From assembly GCF_000963695.1 (NCBI RefSeq), contig NZ_LAJX01000004.1, positions 1 to 41,623 of the forward strand: 41,623 nt of DNA, written 5' to 3'. Shown here piece after piece: positions 28,401 through 38,684 of the stretch. The notes under the pieces were generated by a model. The model did no database searches and was not told the origin of the DNA. It saw only the letters and a list, made by a program, of their open reading frames with translations. Source of the stretch: Methylocucumis oryzae. Its GTDB lineage: Bacteria > Pseudomonadota > Gammaproteobacteria > Methylococcales > Methylomonadaceae. The position numbers and the translations under genes are program-made. How positions within the stretch are numbered: position 1 is the stretch's first letter; the number at the start of each line of letters is the position of its first letter.

Positions 28401-31400
28401 AGCTAATGGAAGACAAGCTTACCTATGAAGGTGCGAAAGAAAAAGACCGGTTGAGCCAAAAATACAGTGATGAAGGCACGGCGAAGCAAGACGCCTACCC
28501 GTATTTTGAAGATATGGGCTTTGATTCGGTTATCGTCGATGAAGCGCACAATTTTAAAAATAGCTTCAGCCCAGGTAAAGAATCTTCTCGAATCGCGTAT
28601 TTACCTACGCCTGCGCCTTCACAAAGAGCTATCGATATGTCGCTAAAAATGGCGTATATCCGCAAAGAAAACGGCGGACGTGGGCCAGTATTGTTATCTG
28701 CGACCCCCGTAACTAACAGTCCGCTGGAAATCTATAACATGCTATCGTTATTAATTCCGGCAGAAGAGTTTGAAAAGTTTGGCGTATTTACGCCGGATGA
28801 CTTTATCCGCGTATTCGGGCGAGTTGAAAGTATCGAAAAAATGAAAGTATCCGGCGACGTTGGCACGGTTGACGCGATGGTTGGCTTTCAAAACCTTGAT
28901 GGGTTGCGGTCGCTATTCCATAAATACTCGATTATTAAAAATGCCGAAGATGTTAAATTGCCATTACCCGATGCCGATGAGGTTAATGCCACAGTTGAAC
29001 TATCTGAAGAACAACAAGATATTTATCAAATATTGCGCGAAGAGGCTAAACAAGCGTCGTCACCAGACCCAAAGATAAGAGAAACTGCAAGGCCGTTGTT
29101 TTCCATTATTCGTGATATGGACAGAACGACAACTGACCTGGATATGTACCACAAACAAATAACGTTTGTGTTTACTGATGCGCACAAAGATGCATTAGAT
29201 AAGGCGATGGCAATGATGCCAACAACGGTACAACGCAAGGAATATGATAGTGACCTTGAAAAAAGATGTAGTTGTAACTGTTCCGTTTGAATACTCAATA
29301 ACTGAAAGTGATGGCAAAATCATTGTTGTAATGACCGATGCGGGCGAAGACGACATGCTTTCTGCCATGCAAAAAAGTTGGGATACCAGAAAAAGAAGTC
29401 GCGCACCCGATTACGCCTAAATATGCCGAATTAATTAAAAACCTGACTATCGAATTAGAAGCGGGTGGCAAGCAAATCATATTCATCGAAGAGAAAACTC
29501 AGCATCAAAAATTAGCCAGAATTCTTGTACATTTTTTGCCTATTACAATGGAAAACATTGGCGTTATTAATGCGACCGATGCGGCTGGGGAAAAACTACA
29601 ACGCATATCTGACGCTTATAACGCGGGCAAAATAAAGATTGTCATAGCGAATAAAAAAGCCGAAGTAGGCGTTAATCTACAAAAAGGCACAACGGCGATT
29701 CACCACCTTACTTTCCCTTGGGTTCCGGCGTCAATGCAGCAACGCAATGGCCGTGGGGTTCGTCAGGGCAATACGGTAGACACGGTTAAAATTTACCATT
29801 ACATCGGCAAAGGCTCTTTTGATTTATTCCGGTTAAATTTAATTAACCAAAAAGGCAACTGGATTAACGATATTTTAAGAGGCACTGAATCTAGCGTTGA
29901 AAATAAAGGCGACGGGCATTTATCGGCTGAAGATGTGATGGTTTTATTATCCGATAACCCGGAGGAAGCCCGTGCTAGGATGGACGAAGCAAAAGCCAAG
30001 CGCGATGCTAAGAAAAAAGATAAAGCCGATAAAGCGATGGTGATAAACCTTAATCAGCTTGTTGAGGCTAGAAAAAAATTAAGCTTACTGTCAGGATGGA
30101 AAAAACGCCGAAGCTTTGCAATTAACCGCAGACATATCTGCGCAAGAAGCAAAATTAACCGGGTTTAACAATGATGGCTCAGACGATGCAAAAGCTAAAT
30201 TAATCAGCCTTAAAAACAAATTGGCCGCCTCTAAGCGTAAACTAGAGACCTTAGACGCAAAATACAAAGAAATCGAAGAAAACACTACGGCGACCATTAA
30301 GCAAAAATCAGTATTTTTGCGAGCAAAAGCCGCATCCGGGGAATTGCCTTTTGATGCATCCGTCATTGATAACACGGATGCGGTATTAATATCGCGCGAA
30401 GGGCAAATAATTAAAGCGGGTGCAATCTTTGAATTCAAAACGCTTAAGTATGTTGATAACAAAATCAATGACCTGGCGTTAGTCACTGAACTAAATATTC
30501 AAGAAAAGTTTTTTATTGTCAGAGCTAGAAATTTAACCTATGACATCAGGATTTATTTAGCCGATTTGCATAATTACCAATTGCAACCGGTGGCGATGAC
30601 CAAGGAAGATTGGGAGGTTGCCGTTATGTTGGCAAAAAACCTATCAATAAAAGACATCATTGAATTGGGTGTTGATACGTTTACAAAATATCGTAAGCAA
30701 ATTAAATTGTATTATGGCTATCACTATATTTCGTCTATCGACGGTGACTATAGTGTTGTAAAAAACTACAATTCAAATAATCCTATTGATGATAATTTTG
30801 TTTTCCCTGATGCCAATAGTGAGGACATTAAACGCGCTATTGCTAAGCAGTATTATGTTGGTAAAAATACTAACGAAGTAATCCGTGACCTAATTATTCC
30901 TTTGTACGGTAGCAGTGGATGGGAAGAATCGTTAAAGCAGTATGCTAATTTAACCCCGCAAGAAGAGGTATTAAGCCAAGCAGCTTTAGCATTCAGCAAG
31001 ATAGCGGTTGAGTACGATAAAAGCGAAATTGACCTTGCTAGTACAATTAGTTATAGCGACCGTATAGGTCTTATAGAGCGCATAGAGAGCACGATTAATG
31101 GTGATAATCGAGAAAGCATTAAGCAATGGGTTAATGAGTTTTTAAATGATAGAAAATCTAAAGCCTTAGAAATTATTGCCGAAAAACGGCGTAAAGATGA
31201 AGAGGAACAAGTAAAAAGTGACCCGAATTACAAAGAAATTCCGGTGGCGATTGCTGATAAATTGAAAAGCATAGGGATTACAGCAAAGTATAACGCACAA
31301 TCTGTTTATGCAGGGCGTAGTCATCGTAGCGCGTTTACGATGCTGTTTTTGCAAGATAGCAACGGCAAAAACGGTTTACTCTTTAAAGCTAAAGAAGATT

Positions 31401-31732
31401 TGAAAACCTATTTTGGCGCACAATTCGGCACAGACATTGGTGCGGGTCTAATGGGCGCGTGGTGGTTTATTACAGCCGACAAAGATATAAATAAGGTTTT
31501 ATCGACTATTACCGGTGAAAATTCCGTCGCCGAACTTGCAGAACAAAAAGCTAAGCCAGAGAAATTAATTGTGCCTGAAGGCAAAGTAAAAATAGGTGAT
31601 ACGGTAGCTGGGTTTGTTGTAACCAGTCTAGGCAAATCGTGGGAAGCTAAAGATTACCATATCAGCAAAGTCAAAGCTGATTCAGGCTTTGAAATTGAAG
31701 AGGGTGATTCCATCCAATATGCGAGATTTTAA
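25405..31732 (+). CDS. DarB-like polyvalent protein: N6-adenine methylase fused to SNF2-type helicase (four frame breaks)
   Basis: About 2,107 residues after repair. Residues ~110-330 are an adenine methyltransferase: motif I VLEPSSGAGVFL and motif IV IGNVPFG, where NVPF replaces the usual NPPF/NPPY. A superfamily 2 helicase follows, with Walker A WDVGLGKS, box II VDEAHNFKNS, motif III LLSATPVTNSP and motif VI QQRNGRGVRQGN. A further ~600 residues of coiled coil and unassigned domain close it. Breaks are extra bases at T 26389-26392, A 29259-29264, A 29371-29376 and A 30100-30105. The architecture matches P1 DarB and related phage or plasmid polyvalent proteins that enter with DNA and block restriction. 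It starts behind an AAAGGAAAAC leader. Confidence 0.85.
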
Positions 31733-32140
31733 ATGAGACTTTATAACCAGCAAGACCTCGAAAATGCGCTAAATGAAGCGCTTGATGTCAACGATAGCGC
31801 TGAAGCGTTCGTTAAAAAATTTGTAACGAATGTGGGAAAGATTTTAGCTAAAACACCAAAAACATACCGATATTTTGGCCCTTATTGGTGGTCATTGAAG
31901 AAATTGATGATTCAACACAATATTCCAGGTGTTGATGATTTTATTGATGCGACCTTGGTTGAAAAAACGAACTTAGGTACACCAGAGTTAACCTGTGTTG
32001 CTGCGTGGTCATTCCAGGAAGAACGAATTAGCAGCATGGAGTTGCCGGTCAACAAGGTGTTGCTAGAAGATAATGACGGTAATATTACAGAATACGTTTT
32101 GAATGATGAATTTATGGAATTGCGTATTGCGGTGGGTTAA
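31733..32140 (+). CDS. hypothetical protein
   Basis: A 135-residue protein whose ATG starts one base after the helicase stop. The sequence (YRYFGPYWWSLKKLMIQHNI, then LTCVAAWSFQEERISSMELP) is soluble and mixed alpha/beta. It is probably cotranscribed with the methylase/helicase and may be its accessory protein. The 104-base gap after it shows only weak dyad symmetry around 32159-32214. Confidence 0.6.
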   Translation: MRLYNQQDLENALNEALDVNDSAEAFVKKFVTNVGKILAKTPKTYRYFGPYWWSLKKLMIQHNIPGVDDFIDATLVEKTNLGTPELTCVAAWSFQEERISSMELPVNKVLLEDNDGNITEYVLNDEFMELRIAVG

Positions 32141-32244
32141 TAACGCCGTGTTAAGCGGCAATCCTCCGCACACTTGTGATTGGTTATGTAAAGCCGCCAA
32201 CATGCGGATTGTCTGATTGAACTAGCTATTAGGATAATATTTGT

Positions 32245-32493
32245 ATGACATTGGACGAACTTATAGATTTAAATAATGACACTACAAAAGAATGGCGTTG
32301 GTCGCATGGTAAAAAATTGCCTTTTCTTACCGATAGAGAACTTAACTATGTTGCTCAAGTGATAGTAGAAGGCAAAAGACAAGTCGATGTTGCAAAAGAG
32401 CTTGGCGTTACCCAAGGGCAAATATCGTGGGCTGTCGTGAGATTTAAGCGCTATTTATTGCCTAACGCTCTAAATACAAGCATCCACAATTAG
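32245..32493 (+). CDS. small helix-turn-helix DNA-binding protein
   Basis: An 82-residue protein. The C-terminal half is a clear helix-turn-helix: RQVDVAKELGVTQGQISWAV, with the turn at LGV and the recognition helix after it, as in sigma-like or TrpR-type HTHs. The N-terminal part is a short charged helix. It stands alone between the polyvalent gene and the portal operon, a plausible place for a regulator of late genes. Its target is unknown; the TTAGGAAAAC box, of which one copy overlaps its stop codon, is a candidate. Confidence 0.65.
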   Translation: MTLDELIDLNNDTTKEWRWSHGKKLPFLTDRELNYVAQVIVEGKRQVDVAKELGVTQGQISWAVVRFKRYLLPNALNTSIHN

Positions 32494-32565
32494 GAAAACA
32501 TTACAAATCCATTTATTGCCATAGCATACCCTAACGCCATTAATTTATTCTTGGCGAACTATGGC
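32490..32565 (+). promoter_or_regulatory. TTAGGAAAAC box plus start-codon inverted repeats
   Basis: TTAGGAAAAC at 32490-32499, with GGAAAAC 68 bases before the portal ATG. Nested inverted repeats GCCATAG / CTATGGC (32518-32524, 32559-32565) and CGCCA / TGGCG (32535-32539, 32552-32556) end over the ATG at 32561. Confidence 0.5.
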
Positions 32566-34102
32566 AAAAACACCTAACTTACCCAGCACACAGCGAGGCG
32601 GTTTTCTTGGTTTGTTTGGTACTGCGACTAAGAAAAGCTGGGAAGCAGAAAATATAAAGCCAGCCTCTGATATATCGTTATCGGATGCTTATACTTATGG
32701 CGCAAGCACGACAATTGCCTCGCTTATAGGCAATGTTAAAGGCGGTGTCAGAACTAGACAGCAAATCTACCAAGATTGGCTTAATATGGGGCAAGATTCG
32801 ATTTGCTCATCCAGTATTAAGCTACTTACCACCACCGCGCTAGGCGGACACGACACAACCGGTGACATTGTTTTCATTGAAAAGAAACCGGAAATACAAA
32901 AAGACCAAAAGCTATCCAAACTTGTCGAAGACATTGCCAAAGCTGTTGGCCCAATTCTAAATGAAGTTATCTATTCCGCAGCGTATACCGGTGCGCAATA
33001 CGGTGATGCGTATGGACGGATATACGCTAATTCAAAAGGCGTTAAACACATCAATGTCGATGAAACCTTGCATCCTTCTCTTGTTCAACCGTTCGAGCGT
33101 GGCGGAATAACGGCGGGGTATGCCGTCTTTATTGGCGAAAAGAGTTTTGAGCGTTTAGATATATCGCAAGTCGCACGGCTGAAGATGCCACGTATTCAAC
33201 TTATTCCGCAATACGGGATTATCGAAAAATCATTAAAAATAGCGATAGCGCAAGACGATATAGAGCAATTGCCGCTTATGCCGTCATTAGCGGGTGGGTC
33301 TTTGCTTTATCCGGCTGAAGATGCGTACAACAAGCTAAATAATACCTTGCTTGGCTTAGTTGCCCAAAGGATGAACGTATCGCTTGACCATCGAATTGTC
33401 GGCCTGCAAATGGAAGGGATGACAAAAGAGCAGCAAGACAAGTTCGGAGCATCCGTTGTCGCGATGTTCAAAAAAGTCAAAGAAGTCGTTGCCGAATCGG
33501 TGCGAACAGGCAAGCCTATTACCGAGTCTATTATCTCAATTTTGCCAATGCATGCAGAAAAGCAATTGGTTAATCTGTCGCAGGGCAACACGGCCCAACA
33601 AACCTTAAATATTGATGATGTACTTGTCCATGCACGGTTATTAGCCGGAGCGTTCGGCACAGATTTATCCAACCTTGGTTTTTTAGACCAAGTAAGTGGT
33701 TGGATGGGTGACTCTGGTCTTGCCAGGACATCGTCGCAAGCAGCCGAGAATTCGCGCGGCATACGAATTGGTGCTGCTGAATTTTGTCATCATGTTATCG
33801 ACATCCATTGCTTAAAACGATATGGAATCGTCTTTGATAAAAGTAATCGCCCCTATCAAGTAAACTTCTATGGCTCAATATCGGCGTTGGAATCTGAACG
33901 ACAAAGAACCAACAATGACAAAGCTAATGCGGTATTGGTTATGGGTCAAGCTATGCAGGTTTTCAAAGATATGGGAGCAACAGAAGAAATTATGGAAAAC
34001 TTGCTCTCTAAGCACTTTATGTTAGATGAAGAAGACGCCAAGCTTTATGCCAAAATCGTTAACGCTGCACCGCCGCCAATGGCGGATGCCGGGATGATGT
34101 AA
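32561..34102 (+). CDS. portal protein
   Basis: A 513-residue protein. Near the N-terminus comes RQQIYQDWLNMGQDSICSSS, followed by an alpha/beta clip-like region with GDAYGRIYANSKGVKHINVD. A long helical stem segment follows (DAYNKLNNTLLGLVAQRMNV), then a wing region containing VNLSQGNTAQQTLNIDDVLV, DQVSGWMGDSGLARTSSQAA and RGIRIGAA. This sequence of elements fits the large portal proteins of myoviruses, which form the dodecameric vertex ring for DNA packaging. The location at the head of the right structural operon supports it. No terminase gene is in the window. Confidence 0.65.
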   Translation: MAKTPNLPSTQRGGFLGLFGTATKKSWEAENIKPASDISLSDAYTYGASTTIASLIGNVKGGVRTRQQIYQDWLNMGQDSICSSSIKLLTTTALGGHDTTGDIVFIEKKPEIQKDQKLSKLVEDIAKAVGPILNEVIYSAAYTGAQYGDAYGRIYANSKGVKHINVDETLHPSLVQPFERGGITAGYAVFIGEKSFERLDISQVARLKMPRIQLIPQYGIIEKSLKIAIAQDDIEQLPLMPSLAGGSLLYPAEDAYNKLNNTLLGLVAQRMNVSLDHRIVGLQMEGMTKEQQDKFGASVVAMFKKVKEVVAESVRTGKPITESIISILPMHAEKQLVNLSQGNTAQQTLNIDDVLVHARLLAGAFGTDLSNLGFLDQVSGWMGDSGLARTSSQAAENSRGIRIGAAEFCHHVIDIHCLKRYGIVFDKSNRPYQVNFYGSISALESERQRTNNDKANAVLVMGQAMQVFKDMGATEEIMENLLSKHFMLDEEDAKLYAKIVNAAPPPMADAGMM

Positions 34103-35013
34103 TGAGTTTGTTTAACGACATCTCACAAAACTTGTTATCTGAGCAAAGCAGCTTAGGTGGAGTTAATTTTTTATCTAGTCGTAGCCTAATTGATGCTGGA
34201 CTAGATGCGGTCAGCGGGGGTGTTGCAGAGGCATTAGGCGGTTCACAATTAAGTTCTGCGCTAGGCATGATGGCGTCTAATCAACTATCAAGAGCGACGC
34301 AAGGCTATTTAGATGCTAACACGCTTAATTCAATTGATTCTGGCCTTGGCATTGCCAATGATTTGTTGAATGGGCAATTTAGCAGTGCTGGCTTGCGCTT
34401 GTTAGGTTCTGGCTTATTCAATGATTTGATTCCCGGCTTATCGGGCATTCTTGCCCAAGCGCGGTACTTAAATACTGCAACGCCCATGTTTGGTGGTATT
34501 ACGCCACTACAAGCCAAACAAATCATTGGCGAATTAAATTCCATCGACTTTGCTCATAAAAATCTATTCTTGATTGAAGTGTCTAGCGCGTTATACGGCG
34601 ATGTGTCCAGGCGCTTTAACATGTATTGCACGGAAGCCAATTATTCGGCGCAAGCCATTACCGGCGAGAAACGGCGCATCGGCGGCGCACAAATCGATAG
34701 TGTCAATTCGGCTGACGCTACGGAAATTAACCTTACAACGTTTGACGATAAAACAGGGTTTATCAAAGAATGGTTTAAAGCTCATGCCGCCGCTTGTGTG
34801 CATAAAGATGGCACGGTAGGCGTACCGGCTGATTATGCTATCACATTTAAGTTGTTACACGCCTATATCACACAAGAAACCAATTACAACGGTTATCAAG
34901 ATATTGGCATGTTTAGACCGGCCAATATTGATACCAGCTTATCCCGTCGAGAAGACGGCCTTGAAGAGTTGACCATGAGCTTTTCCCAGCTCGATACCTT
35001 TATGAGCGTTTAA
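34102..35013 (+). CDS. tail-tube-like baseplate protein
   Basis: A 303-residue protein sharing one base with the portal stop. The first ~140 residues are a low-complexity, Gly/Ala/Leu-rich region with AEALGGSQLSSALGMMAS. The C-terminal half resembles a tube-type fold: HKNLFLIEVSSALYGDVSRR, then FNMYCTEANYSAQAITGEKR, and a final beta hairpin (LSRREDGLEELTMSFSQLDT). Proteins with a tube-like domain near the tape measure usually initiate the tail tube on the baseplate. This is an inference from fold-like pattern and place. Confidence 0.55.
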   Translation: MSLFNDISQNLLSEQSSLGGVNFLSSRSLIDAGLDAVSGGVAEALGGSQLSSALGMMASNQLSRATQGYLDANTLNSIDSGLGIANDLLNGQFSSAGLRLLGSGLFNDLIPGLSGILAQARYLNTATPMFGGITPLQAKQIIGELNSIDFAHKNLFLIEVSSALYGDVSRRFNMYCTEANYSAQAITGEKRRIGGAQIDSVNSADATEINLTTFDDKTGFIKEWFKAHAAACVHKDGTVGVPADYAITFKLLHAYITQETNYNGYQDIGMFRPANIDTSLSRREDGLEELTMSFSQLDTFMSV

Positions 35014-35014
35014 T

Positions 35015-38000
35015 ATGCTAGAACATGATTCCGAAGGGTTCTTAATTGCTGATAGAACAGCGATTAATGAAGAAGGGGTTAATTACCTTGAACAGATTAG
35101 TGACCAGCTTGCTGAAATCAAAGATTTGGTTTCCGGCATAGTATCAACCGCAAGCGCTAATCCTGTTGCTAATAGCCAAGAGCAAAACACGCCAGAACCG
35201 GCTACAAATGACACAAGTATTAGCGTTCAACCACAAATTCAGGCTAATGCTGAGCTAAATCCAACGATTGATGTATCGGTTAATATTGAGTTACCTAATC
35301 CTGTCGGCAACAACACAGTTAATCGCAATTTTAATCGTGACGCATTAGGGCGGTTTATATCGGGTAATACCAATCTTGCTGAAATCATAAATACCGATAA
35401 TGCGCAGACAATAAATAACGGCGACGAATCGCAACGAGTTATTAATCGCCAACGTGACGCACAAGGCCGGTTTATTCGTAGTGATAATACCGCCGAAGCT
35501 ATGGCGGAAGCAGCGAATAATTCAACCAACAACCAATTATCACAAAACACAGACAATCATATAACGAATACTGTGTTGCCTAGCGAGATTGCAAATAGCG
35601 CACAGCAAACCATTAATAATAGGACAGATAATCGCTTAGACAGCCGGTCTAGCGCAGAATCATCTAACCAGAATAGCAATACTCAAATAAATAATGGGCA
35701 GCCAGCAAGCGATGGTCGTCAACGTGATTCGCGTGGACGGTTTATCCGTAGCGATAACACAGCGGAAGCCGGGAATGAATCGGGTAATCGTGGCCGCGAT
35801 AATAGAGGACGGTTTACCGCTGGAAGTAGAAGCCCTAGCGAACGGCAAGAAGAGCGAGGATTAATCGGTAAGCTAATCGATGCGGTTTCAGGACGTAGTA
35901 GTGATGGTGTCGATTTACAAGATGTTGGCCCAATGATTAGAGCCGCTAATGAAATAAATGAATTAGCATCGCCTATTTTTAACACTATCGGGGCGGCATG
36001 GAATGTCGCTGGTAAAATTGGTGGATTAATTCCGCGTAGACGCGCTAGCGAAAATACAAGCGAACCTGTTGCACCAACGGCTAATCAACCGCAACGTAGG
36101 GCAGAGCCGACCAACGCGAGCGAACAAGCACAAGCGAATGCAGGCGGTAATGGCGATAGCGATAGCGCTAGCAATACTCTAAATAGACGACGTAGAACAT
36201 CACGCACTAGCGAGAGGGCATCAAATACCCGTGATAATAGCCGCACTAGCGCCAATGAAAGAACTTCGACAAGTGAAACCATTGCCGAAAACAGAGTAGA
36301 CCAACAACGGTCTAGCGCTGAATCAACAACGAGTGACCGGCAATCGGCTGATGTATCGATAAATAATAGCGAAAACAGCCCACAGGTTAATAGTCAACGC
36401 GGTAATGAAGAAATTAATCGCACTACTGATAGCCGTCCACCGCCACAAATAACGCGCGATGTCATTATTGCTGAACAGAACGTAGCGGAACCGCTTATTG
36501 AAAATACTGGCATATCGGCGCGCGAGGAAACAAGGCAATCTAAAGCGTTTAAAACGTTTTTTTTGCCGATTTTAGACTTTTTCGCCGCGAAGATGGAGTA
36601 TTTCAAAAAACAACCAATAAGCTGTTAAAAGAAATTTCAGAGCGTACAGCCCAAGCCGAATCATCAGACTCAAACGGTTTTTTAGGTGCTTTCTTAGGTG
36701 GGTTAACGCCGATGATGCTAGCGTTACTGACCACGATAAGCGGCGCTATTATTTCCACATTGGCAGGATTAGCGCCAATGTTGTTATCGGCAATTGGCTC
36801 AGTATTAACCTTAGTTTTTTCGCCTATAGGACTCGCCGTTGCTTCAGCGGCAACCTTGGCATGGGGGTTATTTACCGAGCAAGGGCGCGAATTCTTCAGT
36901 AATTCAGCCGGGTTTATAAAAGAAAAGTTCGCGCAAGCAGTTGATTATTTTGCGCAGAGCTTTCCAGAAACAACACAACATATTAAGGATACTTGGAATA
37001 GTGTTGTTGAATCAGGCCAAGCGGCATGGGATTGGGTGAAAGACTCATTTACACCGGCTATTGATAGCGCTAATGAATTATTTAGTTGGTTAAAAACAAA
37101 ATGGACTGACGCATTATCGGTTATTGAAACTATGTTCGACGGCGTTGCCGGGTTTATTAAAGACAAATTTAATATTGACATTAAAACTCAGGCAAAAAAA
37201 GCAGTTGAAATAACTAAGAAAACTATTGAAAAGGGTGTAACGCTTGCTAAGACGGTTACAGAATCGGTTAAAACATCGATAAGCGAAAAGATTGATGGCG
37301 CAAAACAAGCAGCAGAACGCGCTTATAACGTAGCCGCTTCAACCGCTGGTTCTGCGCTTGAGAAAGTCATGCCTAAAGGTTATCGCCATAAAGCCTTATT
37401 CGATGGGGTGAAAGGTGGTGATGCTTTAACTAAATATGGCAGCTATACCGATGAAGAGGCCGCACGGATTCGCGAGTTAAAGACAACAGGCGCAAATACC
37501 TCAGCAAATTTAAAGAGCGGAATGCCGGTAGAGGTGCAGGATAAAATAGCGGCACAAGCTAAAAAGCACAATTTAGACCCGGTAATGATGCAAAAAATAG
37601 CCGCAATGGAAAGTGGCGGCAATGCGAACGCCATTAGCTCAACTGGGGCATTGGGCATTTATCAATTTACCGGTCAAACTGCTTCGCATGTTGGAATAAA
37701 AAACCGGTTTGATGTTGACCAAAACATCGAAGGCGGCATGAAGTTAGCGCAAGAAAATATTGCGGTATTAAAGAGCAAAGGCTTGCCGATAACGGCTGAG
37801 AATATTTACATGATGCATCAATTAGGTGCTGGCGCTGCTCCTGAAGTAATAAAAGGCGCTATGCAGGGCAAGTCTAAAGCTGAGTTATCGGCTAGCACCC
37901 AAAAGGGAATGAATCTTAATTTTGGCTCAAACAGCCGAACCGCCTCCGATTACGTTGAAACGAATAGAAAAGCGTTGGATGCGCGTTATGTGCAAGTGGT

Positions 38001-38403
38001 GAAAAACACCACGACAACAGGGTCAAGTAGTCCTACTAAAACCAATGTAACTAATAGTGCTGTTGCTAATAATGCAACATCCACGGCACAAACAACGCTC
38101 ACTAACACTCGCTTAGCGCCCACCGTAGAAAACGCCTTAGCGCAACAACAAGCGCTCACTAATATCCTGAACACCACGCCACAAACTATCAGCGTATCGG
38201 CAATCCCCAAAGTTAATGCGCCAACACCACTAATGCCTGCAAAAATACCGGAAGCGCCGACAGTCACTATTCCTCTAGCTTCTAATGATAGCTCAACCAA
38301 TCAAACAGTTATCACTAATGCGGGTGATGTTGGTCAAGACGTGTCAGATAGAAATATTGCCCACATTGTAACAGGTGGCATCGCTCCCAAGGGATTCATG
38401 TGA
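35015..38403 (+). CDS. tape-measure-like protein with lytic transglycosylase domain (one frame break)
   Basis: About 1,129 residues. The first ~500 are Asn/Ser/Arg-rich and disordered, with four copies of an RDxxGRF motif near 35336, 35453, 35723 and 35795. After that come hydrophobic helices (MMLALLTTISGAIISTLAGL, then MLLSAIGSVLTLVF) and a long coil. An SLT transglycosylase domain lies near 37540-37900, with the catalytic Glu in AAMESGG and the partner motif GALGIYQF. The frame breaks in the T8 run 36557-36564 (one T missing or two extra); repair joins SKAFKTFF to ADFRLFRREDGVFQK. A tape measure with an embedded peptidoglycan hydrolase sets tail length and opens the cell wall during DNA entry. 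Confidence 0.7.
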
Positions 38404-38684
38404 TAACCACCGATGACGTAGCAGAAATGGTTGATTACTGGCTAGCGACACCAGCAAATAGCCGGTTAGGGTCTGACTTTGGAAACAACGCCAATATGCT
38501 TATTCCAGACCCCTATAATGCAGAAAAGGCGAACAGTTTTATCAAGAAATTGATTAAAGACGTGCCGGTTCTTGGCGTTTTACCAAGGAACGCGATTAAC
38601 GTTTATATGATTGAAATCGATATAGATAAAACGCAATTAATCCTAGAAATATCAGGCCAAACATTCCAGCTCAATGCTAACTAA
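38400..38684 (+). CDS. small baseplate protein
   Basis: A 94-residue protein from a GTG that overlaps the previous stop by four bases. It reads VAEMVDYWLATPANSRLGSD, then KKLIKDVPVLGVLPRNAINV, a compact alpha/beta protein. It sits directly before the J-like baseplate gene, where gp25/W-type wedge proteins normally lie, and it overlaps that gene by 11 bases. Its length is near that of W proteins; the lysozyme-like signature is not evident, so only a wedge-like role is proposed. Confidence 0.5.
   Translation: MITTDDVAEMVDYWLATPANSRLGSDFGNNANMLIPDPYNAEKANSFIKKLIKDVPVLGVLPRNAINVYMIEIDIDKTQLILEISGQTFQLNAN

Noticed and set aside
26394-30168. Inteins or introns splitting the methylase/helicase
   Set aside because: Adjacent frames join without any intervening sequence after one-base changes at homopolymers; there is no splice or endonuclease domain.
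32141-32244. Possible terminator or small RNA in the gap after the 31733 gene
   Set aside because: Only an imperfect stem (CAATC/GATTG and CGCA/TGCG with bulges) and no T-run; too weak to call.
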